Positions 31,827 to 38,883 of a stretch of 38,883 bases of DNA are shown one piece after another. The stretch covers positions 1 to 38,883 of the forward strand of contig JAFGHE010000286.1 in NCBI GenBank assembly GCA_016930295.1, given 5' to 3'. Within the stretch, counting starts at the first letter, position 1, and each line of letters begins with the position of its first letter. Source of the stretch: Sedimentisphaerales bacterium (GTDB lineage Bacteria; Planctomycetota; Phycisphaerae; Sedimentisphaerales; SM23-30). The notes under the pieces are model-generated. The model saw nothing but the letters and a program-made list of their open reading frames with translations, ran no database searches and was not told where the DNA came from. Both the position numbers and the translations under genes were made by a program.

Positions 31827-32726
31827 TTACCCCGTTCGACTCTGAAGTATCGTCATTCCCACCTGCATGCCATTGAACAGACTGTGTACCGCAATGGGAA
31901 TGAGCAGGCTGCCGTATCGTTCATAGCAATAGCCCAGTCCCATGCCCAGGACCATCAGTGCCGGCCAATGCTGCCAGCCGTGCATGAGAGCCCAGGGAAC
32001 CGTGGCAATGAATATAGCCAGCCACCTCCTGGCAGGGGACAGATCGCCGGTGTCCACAATAATGGTCTGGTCACTTACCCCCAGCGGATGGTAGCCTTTT
32101 CGCAACGCTGCAAAAGTAAACACTATAAAATTCTGTATCAGACCCCGAAACATCAATTCTTCCATGAGCGGTGCAATGACCACCGGCATGACAATGAGTA
32201 TAACCAGACCCCCCACCGGCGGATCCTGGTCCAGAAGATCCAGAAACTCATGACGATATGTTTCCTTATAACCAAAATAATCACATGCCAGCAATGTCAA
32301 TAACAACGCCAGTAATGTCAAACCAGAAATCACCAGGGAATACATTACTGCCAGGCGGGGAATTTTTGCGCCTTCCTTCAAATTCATCCCAAATCCCCGT
32401 AATCCATCAGTAAAACGTATCTTCCCAAAAACCAGCAGGACAAACACCAGGATCAACTGACCCCCACCCAGGAACAGAAAGGATCTTTGCAGTTCCCCCC
32501 AGGGTGCGGTTTCATAATCGGCCGGTGAAACGTAATAGACCACTCCAATCATCCCCAGATACAACACCACCATGAACACGACATCAACAACCTCGATCCA
32601 CCCCTGACGCTGTACTGCTCCCTCAAACGCACGACGACCCCATCCCATTCCACGCAGCCAGACAATAAAAATCACCAGACTGCTGAAAATCCAGATATAT
32701 TGAATTATTTCTAATACAGGCTCCAA
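31827..32726 (-). CDS. CPBP-family intramembrane glutamic endopeptidase (CAAX protease-like)
   Basis: A 299-residue polytopic membrane protein with about seven or eight hydrophobic segments. The Abi/CPBP motifs are present: EELMFRGLIQN (glutamate pair and Arg), HGWQHWP (His) and HSLFNG (His) near the C-terminus. The family cleaves or processes membrane proteins and is widespread in bacteria; the substrate here cannot be deduced. It is convergent with the pilin-like gene and on the same strand as the propeller protein gene 82 nt upstream. Confidence 0.85.
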   Translation of the reverse strand: MEPVLEIIQYIWIFSSLVIFIVWLRGMGWGRRAFEGAVQRQGWIEVVDVVFMVVLYLGMIGVVYYVSPADYETAPWGELQRSFLFLGGGQLILVFVLLVFGKIRFTDGLRGFGMNLKEGAKIPRLAVMYSLVISGLTLLALLLTLLACDYFGYKETYRHEFLDLLDQDPPVGGLVILIVMPVVIAPLMEELMFRGLIQNFIVFTFAALRKGYHPLGVSDQTIIVDTGDLSPARRWLAIFIATVPWALMHGWQHWPALMVLGMGLGYCYERYGSLLIPIAVHSLFNGMQVGMTILQSRTG

Positions 32727-32808
32727 CTAAACTACCTCACTTTTCCTGACCATACTATAAGTTATATTTACGTAAACCAACACATCCTATCTCTTCATAA
32801 AATAGCCT

Positions 32809-34557
32809 CTAAAAATGATACAACATGCTAAAAAAGGCTGTAAACACTCCCAAGGCTATGCCAAATACGCAACTCATAAATATAACTATTTTGAAGTTTG
32901 ATCTTATCTCAATAAAAGCTTTAACAGTACTGATTGATAGATAGATAAAAAGTATCAAAATTGTGAGTCTCATTGCGATACTGCTTGACAATGAAATCCT
33001 TCCATAAATTAACAAGCATGATACTGTAAATACATATAAAATCAAACAGGTTATTACACTTAAGGGGTGTCGCCAATGACGATTAGGGCTGATTTTCCAT
33101 GTAACTACTAAAATCAACAAAGGCGCTAATGCCGCTGCCCAGGTAATCGCACGATATAAAGGTAATTTCAAGAATGGATTCGTAGGTTCTGGATCGTATA
33201 TTATGATCGGGGAGGTTTTTTCTACATCTGAAGATAATAATTGCATACCGGATATATTGTTTACCCTAGCGTTTTCTTTACGATAAATTTCTGCCGCCTT
33301 ATCCATATAGGGAGGCATACCGTACGAACTAAACGACATTGTATGCCGGATTGTCGGAAATATATATATCCATAATGATTTTCCGGTTAAAATATCAATA
33401 CATTCCACCTCCCCCAGATTGGAACCAAGTAATAAATAATTATCCGCTTGGGTAATAACCGAAATCCTGCCATTATCTTTTAAATAGGTTAATTCACCTT
33501 CCCAGTTAGCATTATCTGTTTTCAATTTAATAAAATTATGGCATTCCCAATCCGTATCTGATCTTATTGTTACTTTATCAATATTTACATAACCATCTTC
33601 GATTTTATAAGTATAGCATGAGATATACTTGTCGTCCTGGTCGGAACTACTATATTTTACACACTCCCCCTCAAGCTTTGGCGGAATATTATCAGGATTG
33701 CCCCACACTCTTCCCTGGGCAAATGTTTTATCACCTAATGTAAACGGTGTTTCACTGGATAATCGCCTTTTATCTATATCTGATGAAACATCCAGGAAAG
33801 ATACCTCCTCTCCACTTAGATTCCATACAATCATTTTCTCAAATAAGGCATCCCATCGACTTTCTGTAAATGACCCAGCTTCTATATATATTTTTTCTCC
33901 ATCAAAATACACATTTCCATAATGAATTCCTTCGGGGGATGATTTACGAAATAATTCTTTCCCCGTCTCCAACTCAAACAACAACACCATAACAGGATCC
34001 TTTTGGTTCCATGCCGATCTATGAACAAGAACGTAATCTTTTTCTGCTACAATATCCAATGCACCATCTATATGAATGGACCAGCATATTTGGCCATTAT
34101 CTATTTTTCTACACTGCACAAAACCGTTTGCATCATAGGATACTAAATAATTATCTATAATTTCGGGTGTAAAATGTAAATCTGCCTCCCAAGCTGTTTT
34201 AAATGTTACATCATCAAGCAAAGTAATCTGTGTGCCCAGTATTAGTATTCCACCATCAACCTTTTTTATGGTTCCTGAATATTCTCGATCTTTCTTTCGA
34301 GCAATAACGTTCCCTGTTATCACATCAAGTACTGTTAGTGATCCGTCTGCCTGGGCAAAATAAACTTGTCCTTTGTGTATCAGAAAATTACTATCAACAC
34401 CTATTTGAACAAATGTATAAGCTTTCACATTTAATGGGATCAAAACTATTCCAAAGATAATAACTAGGAAAAATATTTTTGAACTGACACTACTCAAATA
34501 TTCTTCTGTATTCTGCCCTGATGCGCCGGAATTCTGTATTTTTTTTCTTATTGCCAT
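32809..34557 (-). CDS. Membrane-anchored beta-propeller (PQQ-like) protein with C-terminal TM bundle
   Basis: A 582-residue protein. An N-terminal hydrophobic segment (about 27-47) can export or anchor it. Residues about 50-420 show beta-propeller-like repeats resembling PQQ/WD40-type blades (GQVYFAQADGSLTVLDVITGNVIA; FVQCRKIDNGQICWSI; YLLLGSNLGEVECIDILTGKSLWIY). The last 120 residues contain four hydrophobic segments. The layout suggests a propeller on the outer face held by a small membrane bundle. No catalytic motif is seen and no partner gene is obvious. The gene is more AT-rich than its neighbours. Confidence 0.65.
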   Translation of the reverse strand: MAIRKKIQNSGASGQNTEEYLSSVSSKIFFLVIIFGIVLIPLNVKAYTFVQIGVDSNFLIHKGQVYFAQADGSLTVLDVITGNVIARKKDREYSGTIKKVDGGILILGTQITLLDDVTFKTAWEADLHFTPEIIDNYLVSYDANGFVQCRKIDNGQICWSIHIDGALDIVAEKDYVLVHRSAWNQKDPVMVLLFELETGKELFRKSSPEGIHYGNVYFDGEKIYIEAGSFTESRWDALFEKMIVWNLSGEEVSFLDVSSDIDKRRLSSETPFTLGDKTFAQGRVWGNPDNIPPKLEGECVKYSSSDQDDKYISCYTYKIEDGYVNIDKVTIRSDTDWECHNFIKLKTDNANWEGELTYLKDNGRISVITQADNYLLLGSNLGEVECIDILTGKSLWIYIFPTIRHTMSFSSYGMPPYMDKAAEIYRKENARVNNISGMQLLSSDVEKTSPIIIYDPEPTNPFLKLPLYRAITWAAALAPLLILVVTWKISPNRHWRHPLSVITCLILYVFTVSCLLIYGRISLSSSIAMRLTILILFIYLSISTVKAFIEIRSNFKIVIFMSCVFGIALGVFTAFFSMLYHF

Positions 34558-34638
34558 CTTAAATACTAATACAACAGTTTGAATTCATTAAACCAATTAA
34601 ATTCGTGTCCTTCAGTGCTAATCTGTGTCAAAGGTTAT

Positions 34639-35457
34639 CTATCCTAACTCCCGGCTTCGTTCGGCTGCGCGCCGGACGGTTTTTTTGATAATCTCGCTAA
34701 CATCGGAAGATTCCAGGATTTTGCGGCCGGCTACCGTTGTCCCGTTGGGTGACGACACCATTTTAATCAAGTCCTCTGGGGCCATGTTCCATTGGGAAAG
34801 TAACCGGGCAGTACCGGCGAAGGTTTTCAGGGTCAAATTTCTCGCTACGTCCTGATCGAGCCCTTCTTCAACTCCGGCGGCAATGAAGCTTTCGATCAGG
34901 TAGGCGACAAACGCCGGGCCCGAGCCGCTCAGGCCGGTCACGGCATCGAGTTCTTCCTCCCGAACTGTCACCACCACCCCGGCACATTCCAGCAATCCTA
35001 TCACCATTTCCATCTCCTCGGGGGCAACATCATCTCCGCCGGCCAGAGCACCCGCCATATCATTTACCAGACACGCCGTATTGGGCATAACCCGGATAAC
35101 CTTGCCCGGCAGAATCCGACGAATTCGCTCAATCCGAACACCGGCCATGATCGAAACAATAACCTGGTCAGGACGGACCAAATCACCCATTCCTTCTAAA
35201 GCCTCCGGAAAATTTTGCGGCTTAAATGATAAAAATATTATATCAGAAAATTTTATGACTTCCTGATTATCTGAAGTTATTTGAACTTTCCAACGACTTT
35301 CCATCAATTTGACCCGTTCTTCCACCACATCGCTGCACATAATGTCCTGTGACTGGGCCTTTTTACCCTGAATTATCGCTGCTATCAGAGCCTCTGCCAT
35401 CTTCCCTGAACCCAGAAAACCGATCTTAAGACACGACTTTTTCATATTTTTACTCAT
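34639..35457 (-). CDS. proC: Pyrroline-5-carboxylate reductase
   Basis: Cytoplasmic enzyme that reduces delta-1-pyrroline-5-carboxylate to proline with NAD(P)H. The 272 residues start with the dinucleotide-binding IGFLGSGKMAEALI. They contain FLSFKPQNFPEAL, IMAGVRIERIRRIL, VRVMPNTACLV and the C-terminal dimer segment VTGLSGSGPAFVAYLIESFIAAGVEEGL followed by MVSSPNGTTVAG. Length is normal. It is divergent from serS across a 530-nt gap that holds a hairpin and a terminator. Confidence 0.96.
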   Translation of the reverse strand: MSKNMKKSCLKIGFLGSGKMAEALIAAIIQGKKAQSQDIMCSDVVEERVKLMESRWKVQITSDNQEVIKFSDIIFLSFKPQNFPEALEGMGDLVRPDQVIVSIMAGVRIERIRRILPGKVIRVMPNTACLVNDMAGALAGGDDVAPEEMEMVIGLLECAGVVVTVREEELDAVTGLSGSGPAFVAYLIESFIAAGVEEGLDQDVARNLTLKTFAGTARLLSQWNMAPEDLIKMVSSPNGTTVAGRKILESSDVSEIIKKTVRRAAERSRELG

Positions 35458-35706
35458 TTTCCTTATCTCTATAACTACTTATTTTACATGAAGTTATATA
35501 AGTTAATAAATTCGATCCATTTTCGCAAATTATTTTTAAAAAAACTATAAAAAAATCTGAAACTCACGGGAATGTCATGCGTATATAATAGTGTAAAGTA
35601 TATTGAAAACAGAAGAAACCACACACCAAGAATCAATAAAATTGCTTACATGAGTATTGAAACCTAAATGAACTAGCTATTAAAAAACACTTTCCTCCTC
35701 CTTTGC

Positions 35707-35748
35707 AAGAAGAATGTTTTTTGTTTGACAACAGAGAACATTCTTCTT
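35707..35748 (+). ncRNA. Stable hairpin of a candidate small RNA or leader
   Basis: AAGAAGAATGTT (35707-35718) pairs perfectly with AACATTCTTCTT (35737-35748) around an 18-nt loop. It lies 28 nt before the terminator stem, so the two hairpins would form the 3' part of one short transcript. Confidence 0.4.
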
Positions 35749-35776
35749 ACAATTTCAATTATAAGCCTCCTCCTTA

Positions 35777-35817
35777 CGGCCCGCCGTTCCCCTCAATTTG
35801 GCGGGCCGCACTTTTTT
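35777..35817 (+). terminator. Strong intrinsic terminator upstream of serS
   Basis: CGGCCCGCC (35777-35785) and GGCGGGCCG (35800-35808) form a 9-bp GC-only stem, followed by CAC and six T residues at 35812-35817. It reads on the + strand, 171 nt before the serS ATG. Confidence 0.75.
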
Positions 35818-35987
35818 ATATACATCCTTGCTATTTGCATCGTTCCTATCAAATAAACTTCTTGAATTCACTCCGCCTTGGCCTTATCATTCTGAATTGA
35901 AATTTTTTAATTATCCTTATTTATTTTTTGAGTTAACCATTAGTAAAAAAATATAAAAATCCTTTTGTCTGATGGGTATAAAGAGCC

Positions 35988-37259
35988 ATGATAGATATCA
36001 AACAATTACGCGAAAATCCGGAAATATACACAACTGCCTGCAAACAAAAGGGATATGATATTGACATACAACATCTTTTAGAACTTGACCGCCAGGTACG
36101 TGAGATCCGCAAAGAATTGCAGGATATTTTCACCGAAAAAAACCAGGCCGGCAAAACCATCTCTAAAATCAAAGATCCCGACGAACGCCGACAGGCCATA
36201 GACCGGATGACACAACTCAAACAAAGGGAAAAAGAACTCAACACAAATCTGGAACAGCTTAATCCCCGGATTGATGAAATACTTTTGACTATGCCCCAAC
36301 CTGCCCATCCGGATGCACCTGTGGGGCCGGATGCCTCGGCAAATGTGGAGATAAGGCGTCATGGTCAAATCCCAGAATTTGATTTTGAGCCCCGGGACCA
36401 TATTCAACTGGGTGAAGCCCTGGGTATTATCGATATCGAACGCGGCGTAAAGCTCAGTGGTACAAGAAATTATGTACTCCGCGGGGATGGGGCCCTGTTG
36501 CATCAGGCCATTCTCAGACTCGCCCATGACATTATGGTAAAAAAAGGCTTTGAGCCGCTAAACGTGCCGGTACTCACCCGCGAAAGGACCTTTATGGGGA
36601 CCGGCTGGTTCCCGGAAGGCAAACCACAGGTTTATCAGATTCCCGAAGATGAACTGTTTCTGGTAGGCACGGCCGAAGTGCCGGTGACCAGTCTGTATAT
36701 GGATGAAATCCTCAGCGAGGATGAGCTTCCCCTGAAAATGGTTGCCCAGTCCCTGTGTTTCCGCCGGGAAGCCGGGTCCGCCGGCAAGGATACCTACGGA
36801 CTCTATCGCATCCATCAGTTTGAAAAGGTCGAACAGGTTATTATCTGCCGCGCGGACCTGGAAGAAGTGGAAAAATGGCACCAGCATATATTGGCCAATG
36901 CCGAGGAACTCCTGCAAATGCTGGATCTGCCCTTTCGCGTACTGGAAATCTGTACCGGCGATATGGGTATGGGTAAATATCGCATGTATGATATTGAAAC
37001 CTATATGCCCAGCCGGGGCGGTTATTGTGAAACCCATTCGGCCAGTAACCTGTTGGATTTCCAGGCACGCCGCCTTAACCTGCGCTATCGGGATAAAGAC
37101 CGGAAAATCCATTTTTGCTATACCATGAACAATACCGTGATAGCCTCACCACGTATTCTTATACCCCTGTTGGAGTTAAACCAAAACTCTGACGGAACTA
37201 TCAATATACCTGAAGTGTTACAGCCATACATGCATGATAAAAAAATTATAGTGAAATAA
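35988..37259 (+). CDS. serS: Seryl-tRNA synthetase
   Basis: Class II aminoacyl-tRNA synthetase that charges tRNA-Ser. The 423 residues start MIDIKQLRENPE, have the long antiparallel coiled-coil arm (about 30-105), motif 1 near VLTRERTFMGTGWFPEG, motif 2 with CFRREAGSAGKDTYGLYRIHQFEKVE, and motif 3 in NTVIASPRILIPLLE. Length is normal. A possible attenuator or small RNA with a terminator lies upstream. The DAHP synthase gene follows 61 nt later on the same strand. Confidence 0.97.
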   Translation: MIDIKQLRENPEIYTTACKQKGYDIDIQHLLELDRQVREIRKELQDIFTEKNQAGKTISKIKDPDERRQAIDRMTQLKQREKELNTNLEQLNPRIDEILLTMPQPAHPDAPVGPDASANVEIRRHGQIPEFDFEPRDHIQLGEALGIIDIERGVKLSGTRNYVLRGDGALLHQAILRLAHDIMVKKGFEPLNVPVLTRERTFMGTGWFPEGKPQVYQIPEDELFLVGTAEVPVTSLYMDEILSEDELPLKMVAQSLCFRREAGSAGKDTYGLYRIHQFEKVEQVIICRADLEEVEKWHQHILANAEELLQMLDLPFRVLEICTGDMGMGKYRMYDIETYMPSRGGYCETHSASNLLDFQARRLNLRYRDKDRKIHFCYTMNNTVIASPRILIPLLELNQNSDGTINIPEVLQPYMHDKKIIVK

Positions 37260-37320
37260 ATACCATGCTCATGCTAATCGCAAGTGATTGCCACCCAAAA
37301 TAAAAGAAAGGCTCATTCCT

Positions 37321-38340
37321 ATGATCGTTGTCATGACTCCTCATTCCACCAAAGAACAACTTGAACATGTGGTCAAGCTGGTTGAGGAGATGGGCCTTAG
37401 TACACATATTATTCACGGGACCAACCGTACCGTGATTGCTGCCGTGGGCGACAAACGCATGGTGGATAAAACCGCCATCGAATATTCTCCGGGCGTTGAA
37501 AAAATCGTGCCGATCCTCTCCCCTTACAAGGTCGCCAGTAAGGAAGTCAAACAGGAAAAAACGGTTGTCAAACTGCAGCCGCATGGATCGGGTATCGGTG
37601 GGAAAACAGTCCAGGTGATTGCCGGACCCTGTAGTGTGGAAGACCGCAGCCAACTGCTGGAGATTGCCCACCAGATCAAGGACGCCGGCGCCGTCGGCCT
37701 GCGGGGCGGGGCGTTTAAACCGCGGTCCAGTCCCTACAGCTTTCAGGGACTCGCTGAAAAAGGCCTGGAATACCTCGCCGATGCACGGGAACAAACAGGC
37801 CTGGCGGTTGTGACTGAGGTGGTAACCGTCAATCACGTGGAACGGGTGGCTCAATATGCGGATGTCCTTCAAATCGGGGCGCGTAATATGCAGAATTTCA
37901 TGCTGCTCAGAGCCGTGGGCGAACAGCCCAAGCCCGTATTGCTCAAACGGGGTATGTGCGCCACCATGGAAGAATTTCTGCTGGCCGCTGAATATATTAT
38001 CAATGCCGGCAATCCCAATGTCATCCTGTGCGAAAGGGGTATTCGTACCTATGAGGAATACTGCCGCAATACCTTAACGCTTTCCATTATACCCGCTATC
38101 CAGCGGGTCAGCCATCTGCCCATCATCGTTGATCCCACCCATGGAACCGGTCATGCGTACATGATTGAACCCATGAGTCTGGCGGCCGTCGCTGCCGGCG
38201 CTGATGGACTCATTATCGAGGTCCATCCTGACCCGGAACACGCCCTTTCCGATCCGGGCCAGCAGCTTACTCCCAGCCTGTTTCAACAACTCATGCATAA
38301 ATTAGTACGAGTGGCACAGGCCGTGGACAGAAAAGTGTAA
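37321..38340 (+). CDS. aroF: 3-deoxy-7-phosphoheptulonate synthase (DAHP synthase), type I-beta
   Basis: Condenses phosphoenolpyruvate and erythrose-4-phosphate in the first step of aromatic amino acid synthesis. The 339 residues start with the ferredoxin-like regulatory domain ([18 protein letters not shown]) of the type I-beta class. The barrel motifs follow: [41 protein letters not shown] and [12 protein letters not shown] chose the ATG at 37321 (AAAGG upstream) rather than a TTG at 37288, since the class begins at this Met. The N-terminal domain is known to bind feedback inhibitors in some members. Confidence 0.95.
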   Translation: MIVVMTPHSTKEQLEHVVKLVEEMGLSTHIIHGTNRTVIAAVGDKRMVDKTAIEYSPGVEKIVPILSPYKVASKEVKQEKTVVKLQPHGSGIGGKTVQVIAGPCSVEDRSQLLEIAHQIKDAGAVGLRGGAFKPRSSPYSFQGLAEKGLEYLADAREQTGLAVVTEVVTVNHVERVAQYADVLQIGARNMQNFMLLRAVGEQPKPVLLKRGMCATMEEFLLAAEYIINAGNPNVILCERGIRTYEEYCRNTLTLSIIPAIQRVSHLPIIVDPTHGTGHAYMIEPMSLAAVAAGADGLIIEVHPDPEHALSDPGQQLTPSLFQQLMHKLVRVAQAVDRKV

Positions 38341-38433
38341 AACAAGAAATTAAATTATACATGCCTCACAGTGGTACTAAGTTATATTAAGGAGAATGGC
38401 CTGCCTGATAAAAATGGATGAACAAGCCCCGGG

Positions 38434-38883
38434 TTAGTAATTTTTATGTCCACGACGCTTTAGCTGACCTTTTGCCTTTTTGATAAATTTTCCGAATTGG
38501 CGATCTTTTTGCTTTTTTTCACGTTCGTTCATCTCGTAATAATCTGCTTCTCTTTTCAGATCTAGGTAATTGCGGTATTGACCTTCATCCAACCGGCCGG
38601 ATTGTACAGCAGCAACCACCGCGCATCCCGGTTCGTGGGTATGGGTGCAGTCAACGTATTTGCATTGCCGAGCAAGTGATGTGATCTCATCAAACACATT
38701 ATTTATGCCGTCACCCGCATCCGTCATGCCCACTTCTCGCATTCCAGGATTGTCGATCACGATTCCGCCATTTTCAAGAAAATACATTTCTCTGCTGGTT
38801 GTGGTATGCTTTCCCCTGTCGGTCTGCTGACTTATCGCATTGGTTTTTATGACTTCGTTTCCAAGAAGATGATTGATCAAAGA
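38434..38883 (-). CDS. rsgA: Small ribosomal subunit biogenesis GTPase RsgA, C-terminal part (cut by window edge)
   Basis: The 3' portion of rsgA; the gene enters from the right edge within the G1 region (SLINHLLG). Switch and G3 motifs follow (TTTSREMYFL, DNPGMREVG), then the zinc-binding C-x-C-H-x-H-type tail (CKYVDCTHTHEPGC). A Lys-rich C-terminus (KKAKGQLKRRGHKNY) contacts rRNA. RsgA is a circularly permuted GTPase that helps mature the 30S subunit. It is convergent with the DAHP synthase gene, 93 nt away, with no clear terminator between. Confidence 0.93.
   Translation of the reverse strand, partial: SLINHLLGNEVIKTNAISQQTDRGKHTTTSREMYFLENGGIVIDNPGMREVGMTDAGDGINNVFDEITSLARQCKYVDCTHTHEPGCAVVAAVQSGRLDEGQYRNYLDLKREADYYEMNEREKKQKDRQFGKFIKKAKGQLKRRGHKNY

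Larger units (their letters stand above)
35458..35987. other. Divergent proC-serS intergenic region
   Basis: This 530-nt AT-rich gap holds a TATAAT box at 35584-35589 (no clear -35), a perfect 12-bp inverted repeat (35707-35748) and a strong intrinsic terminator on the + strand (35777-35817). A terminator between divergent genes must end some + strand transcript started inside the gap, so a small RNA or a serS leader with attenuation is likely. Confidence 0.5.

Noticed and set aside
35707-35817. T-box leader for serS
   Set aside because: No T-box antiterminator consensus or specifier-loop layout can be seen, and such leaders are mainly found in Firmicutes and relatives.
35703-35900. Small open frame over the proC-serS gap
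   Set aside because: It runs straight through the terminator stem and T-run and lacks a ribosome binding site.

Overview
The window looks like chromosomal DNA from a planctomycete of the Phycisphaerae type. This is an inference from gene content: very large secreted glycoside hydrolases ending in dockerin-like D-x-N-x-D modules, several ECF sigma/anti-sigma pairs, a streamlined type II secretion/pilin cluster, and housekeeping genes (hemA, proC, serS, a DAHP synthase gene, rsgA) scattered among carbohydrate genes.

Region 1 (1-6346, + strand) is a compact beta-mannan utilisation locus: a GPH-family sugar/cation symporter, a GH130 phosphorylase of the mannosyl-glucose phosphorylase type, and a secreted protein in which a GH5 mannanase-like domain, an Fn3-like domain and a complete cellobiose/mannobiose 2-epimerase are fused. 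Together they match the known Bacteroides mannobiose pathway (mannanase, epimerase giving Man-Glc, uptake, phosphorolysis to Man-1-P and glucose) with two unusual changes. The epimerase is fused to the exported mannanase yet keeps its own internal ribosome binding site. The symporter carries about 286 extra residues in the TM5-TM6 loop, equal to three Ig/cadherin-like repeat units cut in phase so that the two end halves complete one repeat.

Region 2 (6500-9912, - strand) is a CBM-GH30-Fn3-Fn3-MAM-dockerin-like enzyme with a recognisable promoter, operator and structured 5' leader. The same promoter/leader recurs upstream of a second GH30 (18571-20964, glucuronoxylanase type) that follows a LacI-family regulator gene (21648-22676). 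The hairpin in the two leaders shows compensatory changes.

Region 3 (9956-12214, - strand) holds hemA and a CcsA/HemX-like gene, with a group II intron domain V/VI relic just after hemA. Region 4 (12501-17652, - strand) is an ECF sigma factor, an anti-sigma factor whose extracytoplasmic part is a DUF4139-like domain, and two exported DUF4139-like proteins, one closely related to that sensor domain. Region 5 (17653-18570) has tRNA-Arg(UCG), flanked by short repeats, with an apparent tyrosine-integrase relic and a truncated secreted-protein gene beside it.

Region 6 (23006-31746, + strand) is a second ECF sigma/zinc anti-sigma pair followed by gspE, two gspF-like genes, three pilin-like genes, a putative lipoprotein and one more pilin-like protein. 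Region 7 (31827-38883) contains a CPBP protease, a membrane-anchored beta-propeller protein and proC on the - strand, serS and a DAHP synthase gene on the + strand, and the 3' part of rsgA. The proC-serS gap contains a strong hairpin and an intrinsic terminator that suggest a small RNA or an attenuator. A dispersed inverted-repeat element of roughly 65-85 bp occurs three times (9828, 21417, 29574).
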